Positions 1-12,317 are shown, counted from the first letter of the stretch. The stretch is 64,000 nucleotides of DNA from Xanthostigma xanthostigma (GCA_963575645.1 OY754465.1:60287901-60351900), one strand, 5' to 3'. Notes: generated by a model from the sequence alone, not told the origin. A program made the numbers and translations.

Positions 1-2198
1 GCAAGTTTATGAATTTTTAATTTCCTCATGAGACGTTCAATAACGATACCTAATGAATTTAAAAGAAACGATAATTGATTTAGTGAAAGCCGGACAAGCA
101 CAAAGAGACAGAAGAGCGAGAAAGATATACGAAGAAGGTGTACACAATGGGGTACCGTCTGTAGTTCTTTAGTAATTATTGCCGATGACTTGGAGAAATA
201 AGTGTGACTTACACCTCTTCATCACCGATCTCTAATAAATGGACAGTTGATACACTAGTTCCTACACAACGCCTGAAACTTTTTATAGAAACGGCAAAAC
301 TTAGAGAGGGAGGGGAGATATTTGTGTAATTTTAACGGAAACTTAGAATTTTAAATAAATTTAAATTTATATTATATAAATGGACCAAGCATTCCTTATA
401 TTTGTTATGTTGTGATGACAACATCCAATACGAAAGAAGCGCTCGTCTTTTTCTAACCTACGATAACATAAAGTGTGTCGTATTGAAGGATATAAAAACG
501 ACAGATTATGTTTATAAATCTTATATTATTGATAAAAATATATTTTAGATTTTTTTACTCGAATTTCACTGATAAAAACTTTCACTAAAACATATTCTAC
601 ACCTAAGGTAAAATGTATTAACAGGTGAAATCACAGATTGGGAAAATTATTTCGTGATTTTTTACACACATAGCACTACTTAACCATCTTTAAATATTTT
701 TAAAAATCGTAAACAGTACGAAATAAAAAAAAATCAGTTATTCATTCACAGCAAAATCGCAAAAAAATGTCTCGAAAAAATATTAAAATAAAGTAATATT
801 CATATGGGCTCCACGGTAATTTGGCTGCTACAGATTCACAAATCGCAACGATACCAAATGGCGGCTCAAAGAAAAAGGAAAGTAATAGTGTCGGGTTAAA
901 CTGGCTCTGCTTATTTCAAATTTTATTAATCTATATCATTAATAACATCAATTAAAACAGATTTGAATGTGTTATGTTTATTAATCCATGCTTTATCAAT
1001 GCTCATTTTCAGTTTGGCAACATTGATATACTGAGTTCGTTTAGAATGTGATTAGTTGCGGACAGCAAAAAATGTGCGTACCTACATGTATTTCTATTAT
1101 TTATCTGAGGTTTAACCGACAGGCTTAACTCTATGTTCGCCATTATATAGAGATCAGTGCTCTTTATCTATAGTAAAATGTTACCGGATCTACGGAGCTT
1201 ATTCAGGCTTTTCTTCTCAACTGAGTTTCTGTAAGTCGGTATCATAAATCAAATCAATATTGAGTGTGGATATAACTTACCATTTATTCTTTTTCCTAAT
1301 GTAATCCTTTTCGGACAAATTAACCAAATATAAACCGGGCTTCGACGTGAGGAATAGATACTTATTGAGGAATTCAATCTGAAATTAAAAAATGACACAA
1401 TTAAAAAAAATCCTCGTGGGACGCTTGGCAGATGTGAAACATACATTTAAGCGAAATTCTATTAACTAAATGTCGCACTGCATCTAAATTTCGTCCCGTT
1501 AACTAGCAAAATTCTAGTGACTAAATATAACCCTGTAACTAAGGAAAGCGTTAATAAACCACGCAGCACGGTCAAGAGGGGGGGAGGGTCAGTTCGACAG
1601 CTACGCTGAGCTACGTAAGGGGACGGAGGGGGTAAGAGTCAAGCTAAATAAATTTCTTCATGTATTTTATTTGGCACAATATAATAAATAATAATAATAA
1701 AATTATTCCGACAAATGTCTTTACAAAGATAAATTAATAGATATTAAATTAAGGAATTTTCCAAATTACAATCCAACTTGACTTAAGTCAGTGCAAGGGT
1801 AGGAGTGATTAAATTAAAAAATAAAAATATAATATATACCTACAACAAAATATGTCCGTTTTGTTCATTTAAAATAGTTTGTTAACAGAAAACACTAAAT
1901 ATCTTCTGTACTTGGTAATAAAAGACTACGTCACAACCGAGTTTGAGGGGGGGGGCATAGGAAAGGCTACGTTATAGGCTACATGGAGGGGAGGTGTTCC
2001 AGAAGGGCTGAAAGCGATTGAAACGGGATCTCGTTCGACTCGCTCGTAAGGTTAATTTAAGGTTCAACACCAAAAAAATAAAAATAATTAAAAAATAGCG
2101 ACATTTTATATGCCACCCTTTCAAAGCTGCTGCTCTGGCACTGTGCCCCGCGAGTTAAAGCGGCATTGACCGTGACATATATATAATAATTTACTTAA
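1..2198. other. OLA1 intron, no gene recognised
   Basis: AT-rich sequence with no supported exon on either strand. It holds two short G-runs (near 1575-1635 and 1945-1998) in similar CTACG-containing contexts that may be ends of an unrecognised element. Confidence 0.5.
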
Positions 2199-2580
2199 TG
2201 AATCATTGCCTATCTACTCAATGTGCGGTGAGTGAAAGCAACAAGTCGTATCGAAAATATATCTGCGTCTCTTTCTTCGAAGTAATTCCCTGATTTCTCC
2301 GATGATAGGATTGGTTGATGTACTTGCATTCAATTTAAACAAAGTGTCTCTGTTTCAAAAACTTTGTCTTTTTCTATGACGTTAACATGGGCGTATACGC
2401 AGCTTTTGGCCCAGGAGGGGGCAAATTAGAAATTTCTTAAGCCAGATCCCCCGTGCTTGTTTTGCCCTCCTGGATACGCCAGTGCTTATAGCTTAAAAAA
2501 AGACAGAAGTATATGTTTGCACCCTAATGGTTCGATTGCGATTTTATTCCTATATGCTCAGTATAGAATAAAAGTATATG
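2199..2580. repeat. Dispersed repeat, copy 1 (second copy 53806-54186)
   Basis: A 382-bp segment starting TGAATCATTGCCTATCTACT is repeated in the same orientation at 53806-54186 with a few per cent divergence. The second copy sits inside a hAT element with clear ends, so this copy may be a fragment of the same family. No coding capacity is seen. Confidence 0.75.
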
Positions 2581-2831
2581 GACCGTGATAATTCTCTATA
2601 TTTTGGTCGAAGTTCTTTGGCAAAATTGACATGATGAATGATTGAACTGAGATGACACACACTATGTAGAGGTGTGTGTGTGTGCGCGGAGGTGTACAAG
2701 GGAGGTATCGCTCTCCGCCTTCCCGCTGCGGCCAGCGGGTGGCGGCCTCGCGCCTTACCACAAACATGACTTGCAACGGCACGCCGGCGGTCCAGGCACG
2801 GGCCCAATAAAAAATATATTTAATAACAATA

Positions 2832-3314
2832 CAGTGTAGCCTCTATATAACGAATCTCAAGGGACTGAGCATTTTTTTTTTCGTTATAAAGAGTTTTTGT
2901 TATATGGAGGGAAGAAAGAAAAATAACCTTTCACCTAATTAATTTATTCCAAACACATAGAGTCTGTTAACTTTGCCTGACGTTTTTTGCTATGTCAATA
3001 TTTGTTTGGTATTTTATTAAGTATCTTATGCATGTCTTGAGATGTGGTGGAATCATCTTCATATTAAACAATAGGAATTTTTCGATAAGTTTGGCGGTAG
3101 CAAGTGCTTGTTGAATAGTTGGTGATGGTTCAGAATCGTCCTCTTTACGTCTGTAAATATTTGCTGACGCCTGAATATGAACATATTTCTTCATAATAGA
3201 GAATGGCTGTTGCGCTATAAATGGGTTTTAAGGTAAACCAATCAAATTGTAAAAATTTCTACGTTATAGGGAGTTTTTTGTTATAACGAAGTTAGTTATA
3301 AAGAGGTTACACTG
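2832..3314 (-). mobile_element. pogo/Tigger-type DNA transposon remnant
   Basis: Terminal inverted repeats CAGTGTAGCCTCTATATAAC and its near complement (…GAGGTTACACTG) are flanked by TA on both sides, as expected of the Tc1/mariner superfamily. The 483-bp element keeps only a short piece of transposase, so it is a deletion derivative. Confidence 0.75.
2967..3194 (-). pseudogene. C-terminal scrap of a pogo/Tigger transposase
   Basis: A 75-codon frame inside the pogo-type element contains EDDSEPSPTIQQALATAKLI followed by EKFLLF. This resembles the acidic-then-helical C-terminal tail of Tigger transposases. The DNA-binding and DDE catalytic domains are absent. Confidence 0.55.
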
Positions 3315-3317
3315 TAA

Positions 3318-3534
3318 TTAATTATTTAAAAGAAACAAGAAACCCGAACGCACAAAAATTAAATTAATAACTGAAAAGTCGGAAAAGCTCAACATGCAGC
3401 CGGTGGAAATCTATTTGTCTCTATCTTTTGTTTTTGAATTGATCCCCACCGGCTGCATGTTGAGATTTTCCGACTTTTCAGTTATTAATTTAATTTTTGT
3501 GCGTTCGGGTTTCTTGTTTCTTTTAAATAATTAA
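3318..3534. repeat. Long foldback (inverted repeat), 217 bp
   Basis: Arms of about 90 bp starting TTAATTATTTAAAAGAAACA pair almost perfectly around a short spacer near 3410-3445. The ends are TTAA. It abuts the pogo remnant. The arms hold no coding sequence. Confidence 0.85.
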
Positions 3535-4768
3535 CTTTCATTTTTTTCCTTTTAATTAATCGTTTTTACGTACCTATTTTTTTACTTTTTTTGGTAGTTT
3601 GTGTCTAAAATCTAAATGGTAGCATAAAAATGTTATAATATATATAATTGGAATTGGCTATTTACTAGCTTTTGTTTGATACTCATATTGTTATAATATT
3701 AATTTTTTTTTACTCCCCGTTTCTTTTTTGATTAGCTGACGTTATATTTAAATATTATTCCCTGTATCACTCTGACGACTAAGACGAAGCTATCGACACC
3801 TCATTTGTTAAAATCCATAAAGCCGTTTAGGTTGCTGAGCGTGCCAAATAAATATACATAAATGATGCATACACTTGGACAACATTACCCTCCTTCCGGC
3901 GCACTCGGATAAAAATCTGTACACACAAGATTCCGTTAGTTATTGCGTTTCACGAGTTATAATATTATATTCAAGACATCTTGGTAATTTGACAAAAAAA
4001 TTCCTTCAAATAATTATGAAGACAGGGGCCTTAACTTGCCAAGACTGCGTAGTCCAGGGCTGCGCAGACTAATTGGGTCTAGGGGCCACTAGGAAAGATT
4101 TTGAGCTAAAGACAGGCCACTGCAAATAAATACAAATAAAAGTTTAAAAATCAAATTAAATTTTAATTCGAAATCTGGCATTGCTAACAATTGTTACGCG
4201 CTTTTATCAATGCAGGAGCAATAGTTAAGTAAGTAACCTCAATTTTTGTTGCGGATTCAACTGTCAAGAGCCCATTTCCGCGGTTGTTGGCGGGCCACAG
4301 TCTGTGCATCCCTGACGCAGTCTTTTCTCAACTTTGTTGCCTTAAATCCGGCCCACATTTTTTTCCGTTACATCATCTGCATTCTAAATATTATGTACTT
4401 TTAATATTATGTGAACTTGTTTGTTCCGTTTTGTCAAGTCATCATTGACACCAGATGACAGTTACATGAACTATTGTTAAGCCATTGTTAAACCACTAAT
4501 CACTATCGTACATGCATATTTACATATAAACAACAAACGGACAACAATGACCAGAAACAGTGTGATATCCGCGGACACGACATTCAATTTGTTACCTCTA
4601 ATTGAATTCGAAGCCCAAGGTTTATCAATCTGAAAACGTCTTTCAAACAGAAAATCGACACGTGCGTACAAAAGAGAATTACGGAGCCTTAAAACGTTTA
4701 GCTTCGCGATATTTTAAATTAGAAAAGTTATTCCAATTAGGTACTTCTTCAGGGTGGCCACAGAAAAA

Positions 4769-5358
4769 TCATATATATTAATACGCTAAGGTTAACCTCC
4801 CTTTTTAGAAAAAACCTCACAATTTCTCCACATAAATTATATATCATTTTACAGTTAATTGCTTGCTCTACAGATATCGACAACTAAAAAATTTATTATT
4901 GCTTTTGTTTTTGTAAATTAATTAAAATACAGCAACGCTGAACAACGTCTGCCATCTGACGGCTTTAATTTTGAAACAACGTCAACACTTCCATCTGTCA
5001 TCTGACCTTCATATTGTAATACAACAGACACAATTATTACTGCATACTGCCATCTGACGGCTTTAATTTTGAAACAGCGAGCAACGCTGAACAACGTCAC
5101 AGCAATGCTGCATGATGCTATCTGACGGCTTAGCTCAGCGCTTTTGCTACTTGCGCCTCTATATGACAATTTTAGTAAAATATTTCTTCGATCTGTCATC
5201 TGAGCTTCATATTGTAATACAACAAAAAGAAGAACGTTATAAGCAGTGTGCAAAATTAGAAACGAATTGAATACCTGCAATCATATTTAAAAAATAATTT
5301 TGAAAAGTGATAATTATTATACTTATTTAGTGCGAATAATTCGCACAGGTCACACTAG
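4769..5358 (+). mobile_element. Helitron-like non-autonomous element, copy 1
   Basis: Begins A|TC and ends CACACTAG|T, with a hairpin (GTGCGAAT/ATTCGCAC) about 10 bases before CTAG, the standard Helitron 3' layout without target duplication. A second copy is at 14544-15142 at high identity. Internal sub-repeats of CCATCTGACGGCTTTAATTT occur three times. There is no Rep/helicase. Confidence 0.72.
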
Positions 5359-5689
5359 TGATTTCAAATTTCCCTAAAATTCCAGGTTTTCCGGAAATTT
5401 ATTACACTTTTCCATGATTTGAATATCTTATTTGTATGATCGAGATATTTAAAGTTTTGATTAAAGTCATTTTTTGTACTTTTTCAATTTGAAATTGAGC
5501 ATCAAAACAAATTTCTCGCATTTTTTCAAGCATACAAAACTTTATCTCTTAAACTAATGATGGCACAGTAAACCTTCCTTTTACTGTACGATCATTAGTT
5601 GGAGATATCGATGGTAAAAAAACCAAAGGTTACTTTTTACTTAATCGCCGATATTTCAGCGATAAATAGTCGCATAGCAAAAATGTATT

Positions 5690-5910
5690 AAATTATGAAT
5701 CTCGTCCATGTTTATGATGATTTAATTCTTAACTGTTTTCAAAAACACTGCTTGACAACAAACTACAATATACACCAGTCACTACTGCCATAAGCCGGGC
5801 GTCGTGTATCATGCACGTGACTGAATGAGATAGATTCAGTGAACACTACTAGCATATGACAGTGATAGATGCTTTTTTTAACTAATGTGCTGACTGTAAA
5901 TGCAGCTCAA
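5690..5910. repeat. Dispersed repeat, copy 1 of 3
   Basis: Related to 9141-9275 and 57459-57714. Shared landmarks are AATTATGAATC…GTTTATGATG, CAGTCACTACTGCCATAAGC and GATAGATTCAGTGAACACT. It is probably a non-autonomous transposon, but clear ends were not found. Confidence 0.65.
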
Positions 5911-6375
5911 ATTCGTTATAACGAAGATAGTTACTAAAAAATAATGGAACACTAATCATTATACTCCATTTAAAACTAGGATTGCCATCCGTCCGGATTT
6001 CCCAGGATTTGTCCTCTTTTTAAGGGATTTCGGGGAGCGTCCAGGCGGGGTTTTGTTACAGTCCGGACTTTATTTTGTCTAGATAAATCTTTTTTTACCA
6101 GGAGACGATAGCAGCATTTTGTTTAAAATATTTTTTTTGCTTATTGGAATAATGAAAGTAGCGTTATTTTTTTGGTTTTTATAATATTTTGACGGCTCCT
6201 TAATTTAATTACAAAAGAGAATAGAGATATAATTATATGAAAACTTGTTCGGATTTTGAGCTCAAAATCCGGTTTTTTGAGCTTCTTGTCCTAGTTTATT
6301 GACTTTACAGATGGCACCCTACTTAAAACCGACACAAAATAAAATTGAAAATAAAGATACAATATTAAAACTTAC

Positions 6376-6453
6376 ATCTGCAGCGCTCCAGTCTGCAAAT
6401 CTGATATGTTTCTTCTCGTCCACGAGCACACTCTTTACTTTGACTAACGCGTC
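6376..6453 (-). CDS. OLA1: OLA1 internal exon, last one inside the window
   Basis: This 78-nt exon (26 codons, phase 0 at both ends) encodes [20 protein letters not shown] followed by DWSAAD. It aligns with the OLA1 segment before the IEVLNKH-LTSKP region. The acceptor is TTTGTTTCAG and the donor GAT|GTAAGT. Exons 2-5 together total 447 nt (149 codons) in one frame. The G4 motif (NLSE-type) and the TGS domain are missing and must lie left of base 1, because I found no matching exon in 1-6375. Confidence 0.93.
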
Positions 6454-6759
6454 CTGAAACAAAAGAAAATTACTTCAATTCACCGGCAATAAGAGTCCGT
6501 ATTGATTCATAAATTAATTGATGCTGAGTTGTAGAGTGTCAAAAATCTGGTTTGACGCTAAAACAAACAAGAAATTGTCGACCACACTTTTGAAGATACG
6601 AACGCCTGGAAAAAAGTTGAAAATTCACATCGGACATTCCAACACGACACAATTTTGAAAAGTATTTACGGGTTACGGGGTGACCACAAATATTTGAAAA
6701 GGATTTTTACATAAACGCTGTTAATCTCAGCGTCTGTATCTCTCGATTTCTACAAGCCA

Positions 6760-6886
6760 AGTTCTTTGAAAGGTACGTAAACTTTTTTTATTAGAGAAAT
6801 TACTTCCTCATCACAACTCAGGAGATGTGAGAAGGAAGTAATTTCTCTAATAAAAAAGTGTACGTACTTTTTAATTTCAAAGAACT
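6760..6886. repeat. Foldback of about 125 bp
   Basis: AGTTCTTTGAAA…AGAGAAATTACTTCCT pairs with AAGGAAGTAATTTCTCT…TTTCAAAGAACT around a loop of about 20 bases. It lies in the OLA1 intron just upstream of the 6376-6453 exon. Confidence 0.8.
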
Positions 6887-7058
6887 CTCAGAATTTCTGA
6901 CTAATTGCTGTTAGCATAGTTTTATTAATGGTAATTAGTTACGTAAACATCCTTTCAGAAGACAGACACATTATTGACCAGAAAAGTTAATGAAAATAGC
7001 ATAATTTTTTTATGATTCTAATACTGTCAACATTATCGAACGAGTTCCATCAGGGTAC

Positions 7059-7952
7059 GTTCATTAATTACGTGAGTTAAAAATGTTGCGGAGGGAGTCG
7101 GAACAATCTCATCAAATCTCATTTTAAAGGAGGTCAATGAAAATCTCACGTCAACTATTAATTCAAGGAATATTATAACAGATAATACTTAAGGAGGTTG
7201 ATGCGTTACAGTCCCAATCAAAAGTAAGTCGAATTCTAAATGGAAACTTTTCCATAATAAATTTTTAAATGATACCAATAAATTATTGTCATAAAGGCAT
7301 AAATAAATATATTTTTTTTAAATATTATTAATTATTTCAGTACATATTTTACCTAATGAACTAACTTTTGAATTTTTTGTACAAAATTAGGTTAGAAAAA
7401 ATTAATTTATGTAAATATCTGTATTTTACATATTTTTTGCAGTAAATAATTAAAAAAAGAAATTAGAAGTAATAAAAATTAAAATTAAATCATTAAAAAG
7501 TTGAAATTTCAGTTAAAATTGTGAAGAATAAAAGTCCATAATCGAAAAGTGCTAAGGTTTAATAATTTTTTTTATTGATTAAAAGTCTTCTAATTAAATT
7601 GGAAAAAATATTAAAATATGCGTAAGACATCGATGCTTTACATAGTTAGTTTTCGGAACTGCTGGCATTATTTGGTTATTTGCAAAAAATTAAAATGTAC
7701 CGTTTGCATGCTAGGTTGACATATTTTCCATATGACTACATGTAAAAGTTATTTTTAATTTTAGATTTTATAAATTTTGTCATAAAAAAATCTATTAAAA
7801 AATTTTTATTTCAGATTTTTTTCATTATCTCCGTAAAACGGCTCAACCTCCTTAAAAAATATAGGTTAAATCCCCCCTTACTAAATCTCGTCAAGAGGGA
7901 AGGGAGACTCCAAATTTAGAAGAAAAAAAACACCTCATGTAATTAATGGAAC
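7059..7952. mobile_element. MITE with TTAATTACGTGAG-type ends, split by a nested insertion
   Basis: GTTCATTAATTACGTGAG on the left and CTCATGTAATTAATGGAAC on the right are inverted copies. Its body is interrupted by the TTAA element at 7189-7855. Confidence 0.55.
7189..7855. mobile_element. TTAA-flanked MITE, copy 1
   Basis: Ends TTAAGGAGGTTGA … TCAACCTCCTTAA. A second copy of the same 670-680 bp sequence lies at 40055-40736. The TTAA target fits the piggyBac superfamily, but no transposase is present. Confidence 0.75.
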
Positions 7953-7990
7953 TTATTACACATATTACTGAACAAAAAAAAAAAAAAAAA

Positions 7991-8661
7991 CGAGTGTGCT
8001 TTAGACCACACGACTGAAGTAAAACTTCACAAATATAAACTTTAAAATGAATTTACAATTTTATTCACTTTAAACGTAGAATATTTAATGTATTGAACAA
8101 AATATTAATTTATAAAATGGTTCAAGAACGAAAAGAACAGTCTAATGTAAGAAAGAAATATAAACATAAATATAATGAAAACAAAAGTAATACATTGTAA
8201 TTACTTAGCTCTCGTTGGATTTTAAGCGTAAATCTTTATGAAATATTATTTAGCTCTGCAAGTTAAGTAGGTTTACAAAACTTTTTTTTGTCACCCGATA
8301 GCGCCACTGGTAAGTAAAGTATGTGTCATTCTATTGTTAGTACTGCTTATATTTTCGGCCACCTGATAGCACCACTAGCCAATGAAGTATTTGTTTCGGC
8401 CACATGATGGCGCCACTAGCCAGTGAAGTATTTGTTTCGGCCCCCTGATGGCGCCACTAGCCAGAGAAGTATTTGTTTCGGCCCCCTGATGGCGCCACTA
8501 GCCAGTGAAGTATTTGTCATCCTCTTTCTATCTTCACTAACTTATGTCTCCCTCTCAACTTCCGTTCGCCTCGCCCGATCACACTTCCGTAAATCTCTCG
8601 TCAAGCATTCACCAGCTTACTCCCCAAGTCAAGCGTGCGTAAAGAAGTTTTACTTCAAAAA
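7991..8661. mobile_element. MITE-like element, CGAGTGTGCTTTAGACC family, copy 1
   Basis: Left end CGAGTGTGCTTTAGACCACA…GAAGTAAAACTTC; right end GAAGTTTTACTTC. The same ends bracket 49591-50806, which contains other insertions. This copy carries a 41-bp tandem array. Confidence 0.6.
8355..8519. repeat. 41-bp tandem repeat, four units
   Basis: Four units of CGGCC(A/C)CCTGATGGCGCC…AGTGAAGTATTTGTTT with 41-42 bp spacing. A fifth, degenerate unit lies at about 8290-8335. Confidence 0.85.
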
Positions 8662-8764
8662 CTCCAAAGAAAAACGATTTATTTTTAGGCAAAAACGATC
8701 GAAGAGTTTCCAAGACTTTCCCGGAAATCATCCTCTTGAAAAACGCAGATTCTTCCAGTAACGA

Positions 8765-9065
8765 AACTAGAATCTCCTGACGGGCTCGCTTGAGGCGTTT
8801 TGGACGTCACCCGTCTGTGCCTGTGGTGTCGCGTCACGTCGTTCTGTATTTAAATGCGCGACGGTGACTTGCAGGCATTGCAGGCTGCAGCGTCCACAAC
8901 AATTCAGCGCCTCGCCGTGTGAGGTCCAACTGATTTCTATTTAGATACCGAAACGATATCCATAACGCGACCGCTGCGTCGGAGCATGTCATTACTTAGT
9001 CATTCATTCTGTCAATTCAGAACGACGCGCGAAAGACTACGTTCTAGTGTCAGACATTATATTCC
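8765..9065. other. CpG-rich island without an open frame
   Basis: Markedly richer in CG dinucleotides than its surroundings, with TATTTAAATGCG near 8847. It could be a promoter or LTR-like remnant. No coding exon was recognised. Confidence 0.3.
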
Positions 9066-9140
9066 AGACAAATAGATAGCTGGTCTGCTCAGAGGCGGAG
9101 CGTGAAAATTTTAAATGGGCTAAGAATGAAGGGGGATGCT

Positions 9141-9275
9141 TAAATTATGAATCACATCCGTGTTTATGATGTTTCAATTATTTACTTTTTTTCAAACACT
9201 GTTGACGACAAATTACAATATACACTGTAACACTAGTCACTACTGCCATAAGCCCCGTGTGTCGTGAATCATATT
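9141..9275. repeat. Dispersed repeat, copy 2 of 3
   Basis: A truncated copy of the family at 5690-5910, from TAAATTATGAATCACATCCG to the CTACTGCCATAAGCC block. Confidence 0.65.
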
Positions 9276-9279
9276 ATAT

Positions 9280-10160
9280 GTGTATTAAGGTGTCCGTTAT
9301 TTCCTAAGTTGTTTTTTTTTACGCCCCCCCCCCCCTAAAATTTTAGTTTGTGTCCTAAAAAAGAGTATCAGACGAAAAAAAACCGCTTAATTTTGATTGA
9401 CTGTAAATTACAATTTTGGGTGACAAAAATAATCAATTTGGGTTACTGTATTACTAAGTGAGCGACTGACTGCCAGTGACAAGAAAATAATAGTTGTGTG
9501 ACTAAATTACTAAGTGAGCGACTGACTGCGCGTGACGAGACATCAACAGAAGAGCAACTTACAAACACCAATTTGAGTTACTTAAAATACAAAATGGGAA
9601 ACTTCATAATATTTGAGCGACCTAATATTTGTTTGAGTGTCAACGTTACGTCCTGCATTTTTTTCAAATTTTGACAAATGATTTGTTTATTCTGAGCGGC
9701 ATTTTGTTAATAGTTAATTGTTTAAATAGAACTGCGTTTTCTAAAAAATATATATTTAATTGACTGTCAATTAAATATACATTTCTTAGAAAACGCAGTT
9801 CTATTCAAACAATTAACTATTTAATTCGCATACCCCGTTATCGTTCACCCCGGAGTTGTTTTTTTAAAAACTCCACCTTTGCCCCATCGCGTTTCACTGC
9901 GAGACAAATCTCATACCCTTTATCATTCTTTTTCAATCTTCATGAAAATGTGAGTTTTAAGTTGTAGTCTCAAAGTGAAAAAAAAAAAATAAAAAGTAAA
10001 AACAAAAGAAGATATCTGCTTCAAAATTACCGAAGGCATTCTAGTCGCTCACTTAGTAATTTAGACACCAAACTATTATTTTAATATCTCAAGTTATTAA
10101 AACAGTATCTCATCAGTCACCAAATTTTTTTTTTATTCGACCGTTTTACAATTCCCCTTT
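9280..10160. mobile_element. Element with inverted subterminal TTACTAAGTGAGCGACT repeats
   Basis: TTACTAAGTGAGCGACTGACTG occurs twice near 9458-9525 in plus orientation, and its complement AGTCGCTCACTTAGTAA occurs near 10043-10060. This suggests the two halves of one element, with a foldback at 9709-9822 between them. Exact ends are unclear. Confidence 0.45.
9709..9822. repeat. Palindrome of 114 bp with almost no spacer
   Basis: AATAGTTAATTGTTTAAATA…AGAACTGCGTTTTCTAA pairs with its complement. The centre is near TTGACTGTCAA. Confidence 0.85.
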
Positions 10161-10971
10161 AAATAACATGTTTTTTTCACTTTTATTTTTTTTTCTCCAA
10201 AATAAAGAAATGTACAACAATCAGCAATACATATTTTAGGAGGGAATTGAACTCTATACAAAAAAGGTCTCTTATGATTTTTCGATAAATTTACTCCTTC
10301 AAGAGTTATTCAAGGTTAAAGTTGCAATTTAAAAAAAAAGAAACAAAATTAAAGTAATTTTTTGAACCATAAAAACGGATCTTTGCATCTATTTGAAGAA
10401 TAAATCCACTTGAATCGACGTTACTTTAGGGCTCCGGCGGCCCTAGACCCTTGCAACCCGGTTAAACACGTCCTTGGAAAAGCGTCTTATAACCTTACAA
10501 TTCGTGATGGATTGACACGTGGTCGATCCCGCCGTACTGAGGCGACGAATCACTGTTCTGAACAACGATAAAAAAAAAACTGTAAACGTATTGAAGAAGT
10601 GTTCGTTTAATTGAACACGTGGCAGCAAAACACAATACTTTATTAAATCACAGCGGGCGAATGTTTGAATCGCATTCTGAAGTCATCTAATAACAAACGT
10701 TAGGCAGTCTGATACAGCGGTTTTTTATTGCACCGGGCGATGCATTTAAGCGCCGAAAGAAAAAAACGAAAAAGATATTTGTATTGGCTATCTCAAGAAG
10801 GGGAAACATTGTGAAACTCAAGATTATTGTTAAAACAGCGCGTTTTCAATTTCCAACTTCGCCGCAGATTGAGAAGTTATTGCACTGGGTCCAAAAATCG
10901 AAATAAAAAATTTTAACACATTTCCATGTTTTAAAGTCACACACTATTTTAGGGTTCCGTACCTCAAAATG

Positions 10972-11268
10972 AATAAATATAGTTTAAAAAAAACTAAAAA
11001 ACACGCTTTATATCGAACTAAAAAGTAAAAAATATTTTTTTTAAAATAAGCTTAAAACAATAATGAATAAAAAATACTAGTATTATTGTGAAAAGAGCGT
11101 GGGGCGCTCGGTGTACGAAAATGTGGAACAAAGCGCCCCACGCTTTTTTCACAATAATACTTGTATTTTTTATTCATTATTGTTTTAAGCTTATTTAAAA
11201 AAAATATTTTTTACTTTTTAGTTCGATATAAAGCGTGTTTTTTGAGTTTTTTTTAAACTATATTTATT
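10972..11268. repeat. Palindrome copy 1 of the GCGTGGGGCGCT family, next to a SINE
   Basis: Two arms of about 137 bp with a 23-bp spacer (11109-11131, CGGTGTACGAAAATGTGGAA…). The right arm runs on into a tRNA-like SINE. Related copies are at 36630-36850 (one arm only) and 48231-48503. Confidence 0.85.
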
Positions 11269-11330
11269 TTCCACTTTTTAGTTCGATTTATTGTCAAAAA
11301 TTTGCCGAAAAAAAAAACAATTTTTTTCCG

Positions 11331-11413
11331 GCGTGGACGGGATTAGAACCCACGACCCGTTATTCCGAGAGTTGACGTCAGCGAAGACCCGTGCCTTAGA
11401 CCGCACGGCTAAC
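11331..11413 (-). mobile_element. tRNA-derived SINE head, class II (Leu/Ser-like), copy 1
   Basis: On the minus strand TTAGCCGTGCGGTCTAAGGC is an A-box-like D-arm and GGGTTCTAATCCC a B-box-like T-arm, with a long variable region between. The same sequence recurs at 36893-36973 and 48577-48659, each time beside the palindrome family. It is a SINE rather than a working tRNA. Confidence 0.65.
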
Positions 11414-11789
11414 CACTGTAGTTACAGTGCTGGCATATTATACTACAGTAATAAACCACTTGCTGTAGTCCAAACGAAGGTCACAAACAAACATACATAC
11501 ACACATTAAACTTACAAGTGAAGTTAATATAAAGGGTGTAAAAAAAGGAACCTTTATACGATCACTTTGTTGTCCACCTGTCTGTCAGGACTCTTGGGAA
11601 TCAAAACCTATAGGATATTTCTCGTTGACCTAGAATCCTGAAATATTTGGCAAGGAGAATCACAAAAAAAACTGATGTTTTTAAATCGCATAAATCGCAA
11701 CAACATGCTACGCACGTACACAGTAACAGTTCTAATACAAAACAAGCGTCCGCTAGCGGTGCGTTAGTTTATAAATAACGGAAACTTAC

Positions 11790-11965
11790 ATATTCCGGCT
11801 TCAGCTTCTTGTCACCGCCCCTACACACCACCCTTTCCAGTTTTTCTAAGTCTTTCACAATCTTCTCCTCATCTTTTAATCTCAACTCTTCTCCGATGAT
11901 TTCCAAATCGCGTACCGGATTAACTTCACCCTCTACGTGAATCACGTCGTCGTCGTCAAATGCAC
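11790..11965 (-). CDS. OLA1: OLA1 internal exon ([12 protein letters not shown] region)
   Basis: This 176-nt exon encodes [20 protein letters not shown] and continues through [16 protein letters not shown] to [10 protein letters not shown]. It corresponds to the helical/coiled-coil insertion region that follows G3 in OLA1. The acceptor GTCAACAG and donor TAT|GTAAGT are canonical, and the phases fit both neighbouring exons. Conservation is high and there are no internal stops. Confidence 0.95.
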
Positions 11966-12317
11966 CTGTTGACAATAATCATTGTTAAAATCTCTCCAGT
12001 CAATCATCAAATATTAATTTGAAGCCATTGAAAACTGACAAAAAAATAAAATAACATCTTCAATTTTCTTGACAGGGATTAATAATTAAACACATTCTAT
12101 CGAAGAATCTCGTTAGAGATTCTTTTCTATGCTAAATGCCGACGAATCTCTAACAGATTCTTATACATTGATTTTGCCTCTCTCCCATATAACGCCGTGT
12201 ATAAGAGGCCAGTTTCCAAGTTTTATAGTTCTGTGACCACGTGACTTTCATCTTACCAAATTTTCGTATCACCCATATAGTGCTTCTATAGGACAATAAT
12301 AGCAATGTACTGTTACC

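Noticed and set aside
2550-2807. GC-rich frames near 2650-2790 as an exon
   Set aside because: They overlap a GT/CA microsatellite, show no homology, and do not match the missing OLA1 C-terminal exons.
4918-5280. 120-codon minus-strand frame (and its partner at 14798-15064)
   Set aside because: It lies wholly inside the two Helitron-like copies. The repeated peptide comes from DNA sub-repeats, and the second copy breaks the frame.
8355-8519. CRISPR-like array
   Set aside because: Units are contiguous 41-bp tandem repeats without spacers, in a eukaryotic intron. No array in the window has unique spacers.
11291-11509. 72-codon frame with a DGIRTHDPLFRE motif
   Set aside because: It is the forward-strand translation of the tRNA-derived SINE head, a common false gene model.
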